Shown here piece by piece: positions 7,469 to 16,583 of a stretch of DNA of 64,000 nucleotides; position 1 is the stretch's first letter, and every line of letters starts with the position of its first letter. The notes beneath the pieces were generated by a model, which saw nothing but the letters and a program-made list of their open reading frames with translations, did no database searches and was not told where the DNA came from. The position numbers were made by a program, and so were the translations under genes. The stretch is from Ottowia thiooxydans DSM 14619. GTDB lineage: Bacteria > Pseudomonadota > Gammaproteobacteria > Burkholderiales > Burkholderiaceae_C. The stretch is taken from contig NZ_AUGX01000013.1 of the NCBI RefSeq assembly GCF_000422885.1, positions 1 through 64,000 on the forward strand, read 5' to 3'.

Positions 7469-8046
7469 GCGAAGCCAGTATTCACCAACTCATTGCTCGC
7501 CTGGTTCCGCAAGGCTCGCACGTGCTTGACCTGGGTTGCGGCGACGGCGCGTTGCTGGAGCACCTGATACGCGAGCGCAAGTGCACCGGCTATGGAATCG
7601 AGATTGACGATTCCAACGTACTGGCCTGTGTACGGCGCGGCGTGAACGTGTTGCAGCTCAACCTCCATCAGGGGCTCAAAGCCTTTCAAGACCAGAGCTT
7701 TGATGTGGTGCTGCAGATTGACACCTTGCAGCACTTGCACAACGCCGAGATCATGTTGCGCGAGACCGCCCGGGTGGGACGCATGGGCATTGTGGCCTTC
7801 CCCAATTTCGCCCATTGGCCCAACCGATTACAGGTGCTGCGCGGGCGCATGCCGGTCACACGGCGCCTGCCTTATCAGTGGTATGACACCCCCAACATCC
7901 GTGTGGGCACCTACATGGATTTTGAGGCCCTTGCGCGCAAGAATGGCCTGAAGATTCTGGATGCTTTTGGCGTGCAAGACGGGCAGGAGGTGCGCTGGCT
8001 GCCCAATATGCGGGCGAGTACAGCGGTGTTCACGCTGCAGCGCTGA
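7465..8046 (+). CDS. metW: Methionine biosynthesis protein MetW
   Basis: A 193-residue class I SAM-methyltransferase-fold protein. The glycine-rich motif [16 protein letters not shown] is at about residues 20-34, with acidic motif GYGIEIDD near residue 49. MetW is found next to MetX in proteobacteria and has been reported to be needed for or to stimulate homoserine acyltransferase activity. Here it shares an ATGA overlap with metX, so translational coupling is expected and both are under the SAM-II riboswitch. Conserved FPNFAHW and [19 protein letters not shown] segments are typical of MetW. Confidence 0.93.
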   Translation: MSEASIHQLIARLVPQGSHVLDLGCGDGALLEHLIRERKCTGYGIEIDDSNVLACVRRGVNVLQLNLHQGLKAFQDQSFDVVLQIDTLQHLHNAEIMLRETARVGRMGIVAFPNFAHWPNRLQVLRGRMPVTRRLPYQWYDTPNIRVGTYMDFEALARKNGLKILDAFGVQDGQEVRWLPNMRASTAVFTLQR

Positions 8047-8086
8047 GCGCTTCGATCAACCCCTACGCCACCCACCTTATTCTCAT

Positions 8087-9445
8087 ATGACTGATCTACC
8101 CACCATAGAACAGCTGTCCAAGGAGCTGGCCGCTGGCAGGACAACTTCTGTCCAACTGACTGAAGCCGCTCTGGCGCGGGCAAGTGATCCGCAAGGAGAG
8201 GGTGCGAAAACCTTTGTCGCTCTGAGTGCAGAGCGCGCCCTGGCTGCGGCCCGCGCTTCCGATCTGCTGCGTACTGCCGGCATCGTGCGCTCTCCGCTGG
8301 AGGGGCTGCCGGTGTCGGTGAAAGATCTGTTCGATGTGGCAGGTGAGGTGACCACGGCTGGCTCAGCGGTGCTCCGAGGAGGCACCCCTGCCACGCACAG
8401 TGCGCCCGTGATTGAACGCCTGGTCGCGGCCGGTGCGGTGATCGTAGGCCGTACGAGCATGACCGAATTTGCCTTCTCCGGCCTGGGGCTCAACCCGCAC
8501 TACGGAACCCCTAAGAACCCTTGGGATCGCGCCACAGGGCGCATTCCCGGTGGCTCGTCTTCAGGTGCGGCGGTCTCAGTGGCTGACGGGATGGCGGTGG
8601 TGGGTATTGGCTCAGATACCGGCGGCTCCGTGCGTATTCCATCGGCGCTGTGCGGACTGACAGGGTTCAAGCCGACCCAAAGACGCGTGCCCACCGAAGG
8701 CGCGCTGCCGCTGTCCACCTCACTGGATTCCATTGGTCCCTTGGCTGCCAGCGTGCATTGCTGCGCCATCGTGGACGCCATCCTGGCTGGTGAAGCGCCT
8801 TTGGCACCATTGCCTCGATCGCTCGCGGGCGCGAGATTTGCCGTCCCAGAGACCGTTGTGTTTGACGGTGTGGATGCTGTGGTGGCGGCAGCTTTCGAAG
8901 CCGCCTGCGCCCGCTTACAGTCCGCTGGCGCGCTGATCACCCGCCTAGCCATTCCAGAATTCTCAGAAATGGGCCGCCTGCATGCGCGGGGCACATTGGC
9001 CAATGCCGAGGCTTGGGCTTGGCATCGCACGTTGTTGACCGAGCGCGGCGCCGAGTACGACCCGCGCGTAAGCGGGCGTATTCGTGCGGGCGAAAAGATG
9101 GGCGCTGCCGATTACATCGATTTGATTCAAGCACGCAAGCGCTGGATCACCCAGGTCGAGGCGCGCATTGCGGGCTTTGATGCGCTGCTACTCCCCACGG
9201 TGCCAGTGATCGCCCCACCGATCGCTGAGCTGCAATCGAGCGATGAGGCCTACGCAGCTGCCAATGGGCTGATCCTGCGCAATCCTACGCTGATCAACTT
9301 CCTGGATGGCTGCGCGCTCTCATTGCCTTGTCATGCCAAAGGTGAGCCGCCCGTGGGCCTGATGCTTGCGGGCGCAGGTGGTAGGGACCGCGAGATTCTG
9401 GCGTTGGGCTTGGCGACTGAGCAGATCCTGCTCGCTAGACACTGA
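8087..9445 (+). CDS. Amidase-signature family hydrolase
   Basis: A 452-residue amidase-signature enzyme. The Ser-cisSer-Lys triad can be placed: Lys79 in PVSVKDLFD, the cis-Ser within GGSSSG (residues 157-159) and nucleophile Ser181 in DTGGSVRIPS. Such enzymes hydrolyse amides, ureas or related C-N bonds in the cytoplasm; the substrate is not readable. ATG 8087 is used because upstream sequence overlaps metW. The gene follows metW by 40 bases on the same strand and could be read from the same promoter, but its function is not linked to methionine. Its last 11 bases overlap the convergent monooxygenase gene. Confidence 0.9.
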   Translation: MTDLPTIEQLSKELAAGRTTSVQLTEAALARASDPQGEGAKTFVALSAERALAAARASDLLRTAGIVRSPLEGLPVSVKDLFDVAGEVTTAGSAVLRGGTPATHSAPVIERLVAAGAVIVGRTSMTEFAFSGLGLNPHYGTPKNPWDRATGRIPGGSSSGAAVSVADGMAVVGIGSDTGGSVRIPSALCGLTGFKPTQRRVPTEGALPLSTSLDSIGPLAASVHCCAIVDAILAGEAPLAPLPRSLAGARFAVPETVVFDGVDAVVAAAFEAACARLQSAGALITRLAIPEFSEMGRLHARGTLANAEAWAWHRTLLTERGAEYDPRVSGRIRAGEKMGAADYIDLIQARKRWITQVEARIAGFDALLLPTVPVIAPPIAELQSSDEAYAAANGLILRNPTLINFLDGCALSLPCHAKGEPPVGLMLAGAGGRDREILALGLATEQILLARH

Positions 9446-11081
9446 CTATCAATTCAGGGTTGACGGTTCGTTGTCCTGAGAGGGCGAAGCCTTCATACCC
9501 TTTGAAAGCCACGTCAGCGCACTTCATTCGGTAAGTGCCGAGCCCTCCCGGATACGGCATGAATACGCGCGGCTTGCCAGGCACGTTGGCACCCATGTAC
9601 CAAGAGTTCGCTTTCATGACCAGCATGCTTGCGGCAAGCTCGTTCACGTGGGCGACCCAATCGTCTTCAAAAGCTGGGTCTGCCTCGATGCGCTGCACAC
9701 CGGTTTCCTGAAGATGTGAAATGCAATCGGCGATCCACTCCACGTGCTGCTCTATGGCCGCGATCACGTTCGTCAGTACGGAGGGGCTACCCGGCCCAGT
9801 GACCAGGAACAGGTTGGGGAAGCCAGCAGTCATCAAGCCGAGGTAGGTGCGGGGTCCATGCGCCCATTTGGTTGCAAGCCTTTCGCCACCACGCACACAG
9901 AAATTTATCGCCAACACGGCACCGGTGACTGCATCGTAGCCGGTGGCGAATACGATGGCATCCAGTTGGTGCAGTGCGTCGCGGGTGCGCAAGCCTTCGG
10001 CAACCATGGCCTCGATGGGGTCGGATCTCACATCCACCAATGTGACGTTCGGGCGGTTGTAGGTGTCGTAGTAGTCCGTATCCAGGCACAGGCGCTTGGT
10101 GCCGATGGGGTGGTCTTTCGGGGTCAGGCGTTCAGCCATGGCCGGGTCTTGCACGATCTCCTGAATCTTGCGGCGCACGAAGGCTGCTGCGGTCTCGTTC
10201 GCGTCGTGGTTCACCAGCAGATCCTTGTACAGGCGGATGAAGCCGGTGCTACCCCGGTGCCAAGCGGCCTCGTATTCATTTTCTCGTTCTCTGGGGGATA
10301 CATCCAGTGCGTTGCGCTGCGCCAGTGGGTGGCCGGCAATGCCGCCCGCACTGTAACGGGCCCTTTCTCGCCGCTGCGCGTAGTGGCGCTTGTGCCAGGC
10401 CTGTGCCTTGGGGTCGGAGGTTCGATTGAAGGCCGGCAGGCTGAAATTGGGGGTGCGCTGGAAGACTGTCAGGTGCGCTGCATCGCGGGCCAACTGCGGA
10501 ATCACCTGGATGCCCGATGAGCCCGTGCCGATGACGCCCACGCGCAGTCCGCTGAAGTCAACACTCTCGTGTGGCCAACTTCCTGTGTGGTAAAGCTTGC
10601 CGGTAAAGCTATCCCGACCGGGGAAATCTGGCATGCGGGGCAGAGAGAGACAGCCACCAGCCATGATGACGAAGCGGGCCTGCACTACGTCACCACGGTC
10701 AGTCTTGACTGTCCACAGATCGGTGGCGAGATCGAATTCGGCTGCCACCACCCGGGTGGAAAAGCGGATGCTGCGCCGCAAGTCGAAGCGGTCAGCGACA
10801 TGGCTGGCATATCGCAAGATCTCTGCCTGGCTGGCATAACGCTCGCTCCATTGCCATTCCTGCTGCAGATCGTTGTCGAACGAGTAGGAGTACTCCATGC
10901 TTTCCACGTCGCAGCGGGCGCCGGGATAGCGGTTCCAGTACCAGGTGCCGCCGACATCGTTGCCGGCCTCAAAGGCCAGTGGCTGCAAGCCGATTTTGCG
11001 CAGTTTGTGGATGGCGTACATGCCGGCAAAGCCAGCACCGATGATCAATGAGTCGACGCGCAGGTGGTCCTCACGGTGCAT
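9435..11081 (-). CDS. Flavin-containing Baeyer-Villiger-type monooxygenase
   Basis: A 548-residue FAD/NADPH monooxygenase. FAD motif GAGFAG is at 15-20, the conserved GGTWYWNRYPGARCD at about 44-58, the Baeyer-Villiger fingerprint FTGKLYHTGSWP at 159-170 (FxGxxxHxxxWP), and the NADPH motif GTGSSG at 185-190. Such enzymes insert oxygen next to a ketone, giving esters or lactones. ATG 11081 is chosen since the frame further upstream covers the hydrolase gene. It follows an alpha/beta hydrolase by 2 bases, a natural pair: one makes an ester or lactone, the other opens it. It is the last gene of the hyu operon and overlaps the amidase tail convergently. Confidence 0.92.
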   Translation of the reverse strand: MHREDHLRVDSLIIGAGFAGMYAIHKLRKIGLQPLAFEAGNDVGGTWYWNRYPGARCDVESMEYSYSFDNDLQQEWQWSERYASQAEILRYASHVADRFDLRRSIRFSTRVVAAEFDLATDLWTVKTDRGDVVQARFVIMAGGCLSLPRMPDFPGRDSFTGKLYHTGSWPHESVDFSGLRVGVIGTGSSGIQVIPQLARDAAHLTVFQRTPNFSLPAFNRTSDPKAQAWHKRHYAQRRERARYSAGGIAGHPLAQRNALDVSPRERENEYEAAWHRGSTGFIRLYKDLLVNHDANETAAAFVRRKIQEIVQDPAMAERLTPKDHPIGTKRLCLDTDYYDTYNRPNVTLVDVRSDPIEAMVAEGLRTRDALHQLDAIVFATGYDAVTGAVLAINFCVRGGERLATKWAHGPRTYLGLMTAGFPNLFLVTGPGSPSVLTNVIAAIEQHVEWIADCISHLQETGVQRIEADPAFEDDWVAHVNELAASMLVMKANSWYMGANVPGKPRVFMPYPGGLGTYRMKCADVAFKGYEGFALSGQRTVNPELIVSV

Positions 11082-11083
11082 GC

Positions 11084-11962
11084 TCAGGTCCCCAAATGCT
11101 GTTGGAACCATTCCAGCGCCGCGCCGCTTGTGATGCTGAAATGCAGCTTGTAGGGCGAGAAGTGGCCACCTTTGACGATCAGCAGTTTCTTGGGCTCCAG
11201 GGCCTGGCTGTACGCGCCCAGTGCCAGGTCTGAGGGCGTGGCTTCGTCCTCGTCTGCCACGATCATCAGGAGCGGGGTTGGGCTGATCCGCGCGATGTTG
11301 ATGGCGGGCTCGTTCTCCCATCCCATTTCCAGGCTGCGCAGTGTGATCTCGTTGACGAAACCGGGCAGCATGTAGTTGTCATACGCCGCCTGGGTGTTGA
11401 AGTAGCCCGGCTTGGCAGGGTCGATGGACACCAGCGGCAACACGGTTGGAGGCTTTCCTTGCAGCCGGCCGGCGCGATCAGCGTCAAAGCGTACCCGCAT
11501 CGCTTTCATGGCATCGCCTGTCATGCGCCGCCGTGCCTGCTGGAAGCCGCTGATCGTAGGCACTTGTGACACCACACAGCGCACGCGACGGTCTTGCGCT
11601 GCGACTTCGATCACATGGCCGCCGCCGTAGCTGGAGCCCCAAAGTCCAATCCGGTCGGAAGCTAGCTCAGGCAGGGTCTCGGCAAAGCTGATGGCGTCGC
11701 GGTAGGTGCGGCGTTGCAGTACTGGATCTACATCTTGCCGGGGCGTTCCGTCGCTGATGCCGAAGCGTGGATGGTCATAGATCAAGGCGGCCAATCCGCC
11801 CTGCGCAAAGGCTTCGGCGTATTGCTGCGCCGAATGCTGGATCAGCCCACCAAAGCCGGGAGCCATGATGACGGTAGGGAGTGGGCCATCAGCCTGGGGC
11901 GGCAAGTAGAGCCTGCCGCGGATGGTGACGTTGTCGGAGAGGAACTCGATATCGCGGTACAT
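11084..11962 (-). CDS. Alpha/beta hydrolase (dienelactone-hydrolase / DUF-type)
   Basis: A 292-residue alpha/beta hydrolase. The nucleophile elbow is GLWGSSYGGG (about residues 107-116), with Ser in GSSYG; the acid and His are expected in IVADEDEATPS and KGGHFSPY near the C-terminus. The N-terminus VTIRGRLYLPPQADGPLPTV is typical of the acyl-peptidase/dienelactone-type group. It sits between hyuB and the monooxygenase with 22 and 2 base gaps, so it is in the same operon and probably acts on the ester or lactone product. The substrate is unknown. Esterase, lactonase or peptidase are all possible. Confidence 0.85.
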   Translation of the reverse strand: MYRDIEFLSDNVTIRGRLYLPPQADGPLPTVIMAPGFGGLIQHSAQQYAEAFAQGGLAALIYDHPRFGISDGTPRQDVDPVLQRRTYRDAISFAETLPELASDRIGLWGSSYGGGHVIEVAAQDRRVRCVVSQVPTISGFQQARRRMTGDAMKAMRVRFDADRAGRLQGKPPTVLPLVSIDPAKPGYFNTQAAYDNYMLPGFVNEITLRSLEMGWENEPAINIARISPTPLLMIVADEDEATPSDLALGAYSQALEPKKLLIVKGGHFSPYKLHFSITSGAALEWFQQHLGT

Positions 11963-11984
11963 GGTGTCTCTTTCGTTCGTGGTC

Positions 11985-14477
11985 TTACTGGTCCTGCTGG
12001 ACAGGCGTGACAGCTGCAGTGAGGGCGTCGCAACGGATTACAGAGGCCACACCACCGGCGTTGGAAATGCTGGCCAGCAAGGCATCGAGTGCGCCACTAT
12101 CGAGCGCGGCACGCAGGGCGGCTGAGTCGTCCACATGCGCATACAGGACGCGGTGGTAGCGCGGCAGTTCGGGCTTGGTCTGGAAGTCGCTTGCCCGGTA
12201 CCAACGAACGGCGTTGATCCCTGGGAGCGCGGCCAGTGCGGGCTGCCATTGGTTTTGTAGCGCTTCGTCCAGGCTTGTATCTCGCTCTGCAGTGTTCAAA
12301 CCCAGCATCAGCATGGCACCACCGCCCTCGGGCTCCCGCACGCGCAACGGCTGGCCTGCCGGGCTGTAAACCACGGCTACGCTGGCAGATCGGTCGAGCG
12401 CGGAGGTAGATGGCATGAGCGATGTGCCGCGGCGCGCCACAATGCCGTCAATAGCGCGCTGCGTTTCTGCCAAGGCATAGATGGCCAGATAGGGAGGACC
12501 GTCGTGCGACTGGCCCGCCGCGCCGTGCAATCGGAAGCGCTGCGCTGCTGCAATGCCTGGGATCGCCAGCAGGTCGTGCACGTGGGTGGCCGAGTACCAG
12601 TGGTTGAACAGCCTGTCCTGGCCGTCAACCGGGCGGGTCATTACCAGGTAAAGGTCTTGCCCTTCGCCAAACAACGCACCAGTATCGGCCGACACGGCGC
12701 CACGCAGCACAGCAGTGCGCACGGCATCGACGCCGCCATTCGGGGCCACCACCACGCCGTAATCAAGCGTAGCGGCCTCGGCGGTCACGTAGCCTTGGCG
12801 CACGTCCTCGGCTACGCTGCGCGGGTCGCGCTCATGCGGGTGGCCGTAGCCGCCGCCGCCGCCGCTCAGGATGCGCGCTGAGTCGCCCGCTTTCATGGGC
12901 CATTGCCCCTTTTTCATCTCAAGTTGGCGCCCATCCTGGTGGTCTACGTGGCCTGCGGGGCAGCTTCCAGGCATGCCGCCGCTCAAGCCCCAGGGCGGGC
13001 AACCGGTGCGTTCCACTTTCGCCAGAAGCGTGCAGTCCTGCAGGAAGCGGTAGACTTTTTCGATACCTAGCCCGCCCCTATGCCGGCCTGCACCCCCGCT
13101 GTCCGCCCGCAACTGCTTGGCCTCTATCCGGTACGGATAGTAGGCTTCCTGCAGCTCGACCGGAACGTCGCGCACGTCACCATGGGTGAGCGAACGGTAG
13201 GGCCCTGGTCCGTCGGCTGTCGCAAACGCGCCCCAGCCACCGGACATGGCGTCCAGGCTCAGGTAGCGTTCGCCGGATGGCAGCCGTCCGGAAATGGTGT
13301 GGGTTCCGTAGATGCCATGGTGACCGGCTGGCACCTGCCCTGCCATGGCAGGTGCCAGGGCGCTGATGATGGTGTCCACTACGGTAGCCGAGGTGTTGCC
13401 GGCGCCTCCTACTGGCGCGTCCGGACGGGCGCTGAGGAACTTGCCATCCGGGATATCCACATGCACCCGCATGAAATCGCCCTCATTCACCGGCGTATCG
13501 CCGGCAAAGAGAATCTTGGCGGCCATGCGTGCCACGGCCACAGCACCGCCATCACGCCCGGCGTTGAAGGGCCCGGCCAGCTGCTCGCTCAGGCCTGAAA
13601 GATCCACGGTCATTTGGCCATCGCCAATGGTGACGCTGACGTCGATACGGATCGGCTCGCCAATGCGCACGCCATCGTCGTCCATGAATGAAGAAGCTTT
13701 GTAAGTCCCGGGCGGCAGCGCCGAGAGGGCTCGCTCCATCGCACGGTCAGCATCGGTGAACATTTCGTCGACGGCGGCCATCAACATATCGGGCCCATAC
13801 TGCACCACGATTTCCTGCACCATGTCGTGACCCATCAGGCATCCGCCCAGTTGCGCCTCCAGATCACCCATGAGCAATTTGGGGAAGCGGGTGTTGGTTT
13901 CGATGATGCGGAAGATATCGCGCACCCGCTTGCCGCGCGACACCAGTTTGACAGTGGGGAACTGCGTACCTTCCTGGAATACGTCCGTGGTGCTGGGTGA
14001 GAAGCAAGAGCCTGTGACCGCGCCACCCACGTCAATCCAGTGCACCAACACCGCAAAGAAGCCCAACAAGCGGCCCTGTGCCCGTACCGGTGTATAGGCC
14101 ACTACGTCGTTGATGTGCTTGCCCAACACAGCGGCCTCGCTGACGATCATGATGTCGCCGGAGTGCATGTCGTCTTCGCCGATCTCGCGCAGACCCGCGC
14201 GGACGGCCAAGCCCAAAGCGTTGGCAACGAAGGCCGGCAGGCTGTGGCGAGATTGAGCCACCAGGCGGCCAGTGGGATCGACAAAACCGACTGCGTAGTC
14301 TTTGTATTCCTGCACCAGTACGCTGAATGCGGTGCGCTCCACGTTTTTCTCGATCAGGTTCGGTACAGCCACGATGCGCTGCTTGACGACCTGTAGCTGG
14401 ATAGGGTCGAGGAGTTTGCTCGCGTGGGCACTCCTGGTTTCTGCGAAATGATGTGCGTTCATGCTGGCTGTGCTCAT
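11985..14477 (-). CDS. hyuB: N-methylhydantoinase B/oxoprolinase subunit with EthD-like C-terminal extension
   Basis: An 830-residue protein. Residues about 20-545 are a HyuB (hydantoinase B/oxoprolinase) domain, ending in the glycine-rich GGGGGYGHPHERDP. HyuB partners HyuA in ATP-dependent opening of hydantoins, 5-oxoproline or related cyclic amides, or in ketone carboxylases. Residues about 600-830 are extra: YLVMTRPVDGQ...FNHWYSATHVHDLLAIPG is the pattern of EthD/DUF4286-like dimeric alpha/beta-barrel domains, and a second diverged copy (MLMLGLNTAER...) follows. HyuB proteins normally stop near 550 residues, so this is a fusion. The start ATG overlaps the hyuA stop by 4 bases, indicating coupled translation. 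The fused domain may bind or sequester a reactive intermediate; this is inference. Confidence 0.88.
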   Translation of the reverse strand: MSTASMNAHHFAETRSAHASKLLDPIQLQVVKQRIVAVPNLIEKNVERTAFSVLVQEYKDYAVGFVDPTGRLVAQSRHSLPAFVANALGLAVRAGLREIGEDDMHSGDIMIVSEAAVLGKHINDVVAYTPVRAQGRLLGFFAVLVHWIDVGGAVTGSCFSPSTTDVFQEGTQFPTVKLVSRGKRVRDIFRIIETNTRFPKLLMGDLEAQLGGCLMGHDMVQEIVVQYGPDMLMAAVDEMFTDADRAMERALSALPPGTYKASSFMDDDGVRIGEPIRIDVSVTIGDGQMTVDLSGLSEQLAGPFNAGRDGGAVAVARMAAKILFAGDTPVNEGDFMRVHVDIPDGKFLSARPDAPVGGAGNTSATVVDTIISALAPAMAGQVPAGHHGIYGTHTISGRLPSGERYLSLDAMSGGWGAFATADGPGPYRSLTHGDVRDVPVELQEAYYPYRIEAKQLRADSGGAGRHRGGLGIEKVYRFLQDCTLLAKVERTGCPPWGLSGGMPGSCPAGHVDHQDGRQLEMKKGQWPMKAGDSARILSGGGGGYGHPHERDPRSVAEDVRQGYVTAEAATLDYGVVVAPNGGVDAVRTAVLRGAVSADTGALFGEGQDLYLVMTRPVDGQDRLFNHWYSATHVHDLLAIPGIAAAQRFRLHGAAGQSHDGPPYLAIYALAETQRAIDGIVARRGTSLMPSTSALDRSASVAVVYSPAGQPLRVREPEGGGAMLMLGLNTAERDTSLDEALQNQWQPALAALPGINAVRWYRASDFQTKPELPRYHRVLYAHVDDSAALRAALDSGALDALLASISNAGGVASVIRCDALTAAVTPVQQDQ

Positions 14478-16582
14478 TCGGAAGCGGGGGAGGCCGCGCT
14501 ATGGCAGCTGACATTCAGTTCGCCCAAGACGCCAACCGTCAACCGGTCACCTGGAGCGAGCAAGGTCGTGGAACTGAACTCCTCGATCACAGCCGGACCT
14601 TCGATGCAGATGCCGGGCGCTAACTCGTTGCGGCGGTACACCGCCGTGGCGACGCGGCCAGACGATGCGAAGTAAACCGCGCGCGTGCCGACCGGCTGTG
14701 GTTGCGCTGCGGAGCCCCTGCTGGAGGTGTCGATGCCGGCGGACAGGTCTGGTCCGGGAATCGGGACTTCGCACACCACGCGCAGCACCACTACGCTGAT
14801 GGGGGAGTCTTCGTTGAGGTGGCCGTAACGGGCGCGATAGGCGGCCTCGAACGCTTCACGTACTGACGCCACGCTAGCATCGCTTGGGAAGGCCACTTTC
14901 ACACTGTGGCTCTGTCCGGCGTAGCTCATGTCGGCCTCGCGGCGAAACCGCAGGCTCGCCGAGTCCATCTCCATCTCGGCCATCAGTGCGGCTTGGCCTT
15001 CGCGCTCCAACTGGGCGAACTGGGCGCCAGCTCGCTCCAGTGCGGCGGTGTCCAGCTTTTCCATGAAGGCTGCCGAGACGTCACGACGCACGGGTGCCAA
15101 CAGCATGCCAAAAGAAGAAAAGGCGCCAGGGTTGGGTGGGATCACCACGTCGCGGATGCCCAGGCTGCGCGCCAGCTCCGACGCGAAGATGGGGCCACCG
15201 CCGCCGAAGGCAATCAGTTTGTATTCGCGCACATCACGTCCGCGCTCAATCGTGATTTCCTTGACCACATTGGCCATGGCCACGCAGGCCAGATCCAGGA
15301 TGCCCTGCGCCGCGCGGTCTACCCCGGCTTCGCCTTCCATACCCAGCGGTGTGGCCAGTTCCTTGCGTACACCAAGGATGGCGGCCTCCACATCCAGTGG
15401 CAGTTTTCCGTCCATGAAGCTACCCGAACCGATTCGGCCGAGCACCACGTTGGCATCCGTGACCGTGGGTTGAGTGCCGCCTCGGCCAAAGGCGATGGGC
15501 CCGGGTTCTGAACCCGCGCTGCGCGGCCCGATCCGCATGCGGTGGTTCTCGTCTAGCCAGGCCAGCGATCCGCCGCCTGCACCGATCTCTACGATGTCCA
15601 GCACCGGCGTGCGAACCGGGAAACCGCGCTCATAACCGTTGACGAAATAGGTGTTGACTACGTCGAACGATGCGCCTTCGATCAGCGCGCATTTGGCCGT
15701 GGTGCCGCCCATGTCGAACGCCACCACACGATCCAATCCGAGCGCCTTGGCGTACGCGGCTGCGCCTATGCACCCCCCTACCGGGCCTGATTCGACCAGT
15801 GCGATGGGTGCACGCGTGGCAGACGGTGCTGACATCACGCCACCATTGGAGCCCATCAGGTAGAAGTTGCCGGTGAAACCGCGTTTGTCCAATTCTGTGC
15901 CGAAACTATCGATATAGCTGGTCATGCGAGCGCCTACAAAGGCATTGGCTGCGACCGTGGCCGTGCGCTCATATTCCATGAGCTCGCGGGTCAGGCTCGA
16001 CCCTGTGCTGACGAATACACCCGGCAGAAGGGTACGCAGCAGCGTGGCTGCGGCCTCTTCGTGCGCCGGGTTGCGGTAGGCGTTGAGGAATGACACCGCC
16101 ACCGCTTGCACACCGGCCGTGGTTAGTTGTTCGGCCAACTGCGCCAGCTCGTCTTCGGCCAGCGGCGTGATGACCTCACCTTGCCCGCTGATGCGCTCGG
16201 TGACTTCCAGGCGCAGCTCGCGGTTGATCAGCGGCGGGTCACGCCGGTAGCGCAGGTTGAACGGTTCGGCCCGGTTCCCACGGCCGATTTCAAGCACGTC
16301 ACGAAAGCCACGCGTGGTGACCAGGGCCGTGCGTCCACCGCGACGCTCGATCAACGAGTTGATGACGTGTGTGGTCCCATGCGTAAAAAACCGCGCTTCG
16401 GCCACCGAGACACCCGTGTCGGCCAGCCCCTGCATGGCACCAATTACCAAGTCAGATGATGTGGTTAGCGTTTTGCCAAAGTGGGCCTGACCGGTGTGGG
16501 TGTCGTAGACCGCCAGATCGGTGAAGGTACCACCGGTATCGACGGCGACGAGGTAGCGCTTGTTGTCGGAAATGCCTTGCAC
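14474..16582 (-). CDS. hyuA: N-methylhydantoinase A/acetone carboxylase beta-type subunit
   Basis: A 702-residue ASKHA-fold HyuA protein. The phosphate-binding loop VDTGGTFTD lies close to the N-terminus, FDMGGTTAK forms the second phosphate motif near residue 290, and IGAGGGSLAW and AFGGGGPI follow. HyuA and HyuB form an ATP-dependent amidohydrolase or carboxylase. I chose GTG 16582, one base after the upstream Bug stop, because GGAG lies 9 bases before it; a TTG five codons upstream is the alternative and would overlap the Bug gene. Translational coupling to both neighbours is likely. Substrate could be a hydantoin, lactam or ketone; the linked Baeyer-Villiger enzyme suggests a ketone or cyclic compound. 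Confidence 0.9.
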   Translation of the reverse strand: MQGISDNKRYLVAVDTGGTFTDLAVYDTHTGQAHFGKTLTTSSDLVIGAMQGLADTGVSVAEARFFTHGTTHVINSLIERRGGRTALVTTRGFRDVLEIGRGNRAEPFNLRYRRDPPLINRELRLEVTERISGQGEVITPLAEDELAQLAEQLTTAGVQAVAVSFLNAYRNPAHEEAAATLLRTLLPGVFVSTGSSLTRELMEYERTATVAANAFVGARMTSYIDSFGTELDKRGFTGNFYLMGSNGGVMSAPSATRAPIALVESGPVGGCIGAAAYAKALGLDRVVAFDMGGTTAKCALIEGASFDVVNTYFVNGYERGFPVRTPVLDIVEIGAGGGSLAWLDENHRMRIGPRSAGSEPGPIAFGRGGTQPTVTDANVVLGRIGSGSFMDGKLPLDVEAAILGVRKELATPLGMEGEAGVDRAAQGILDLACVAMANVVKEITIERGRDVREYKLIAFGGGGPIFASELARSLGIRDVVIPPNPGAFSSFGMLLAPVRRDVSAAFMEKLDTAALERAGAQFAQLEREGQAALMAEMEMDSASLRFRREADMSYAGQSHSVKVAFPSDASVASVREAFEAAYRARYGHLNEDSPISVVVLRVVCEVPIPGPDLSAGIDTSSRGSAAQPQPVGTRAVYFASSGRVATAVYRRNELAPGICIEGPAVIEEFSSTTLLAPGDRLTVGVLGELNVSCHSAASPASE

Positions 16583-16583
16583 C

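Noticed and set aside
9460-9490. Similarity of the monooxygenase 3' end to the GAGCCTGTCGAAGGG repeat
   Set aside because: Only scattered bases match and the region encodes conserved protein tail residues; not convincing.
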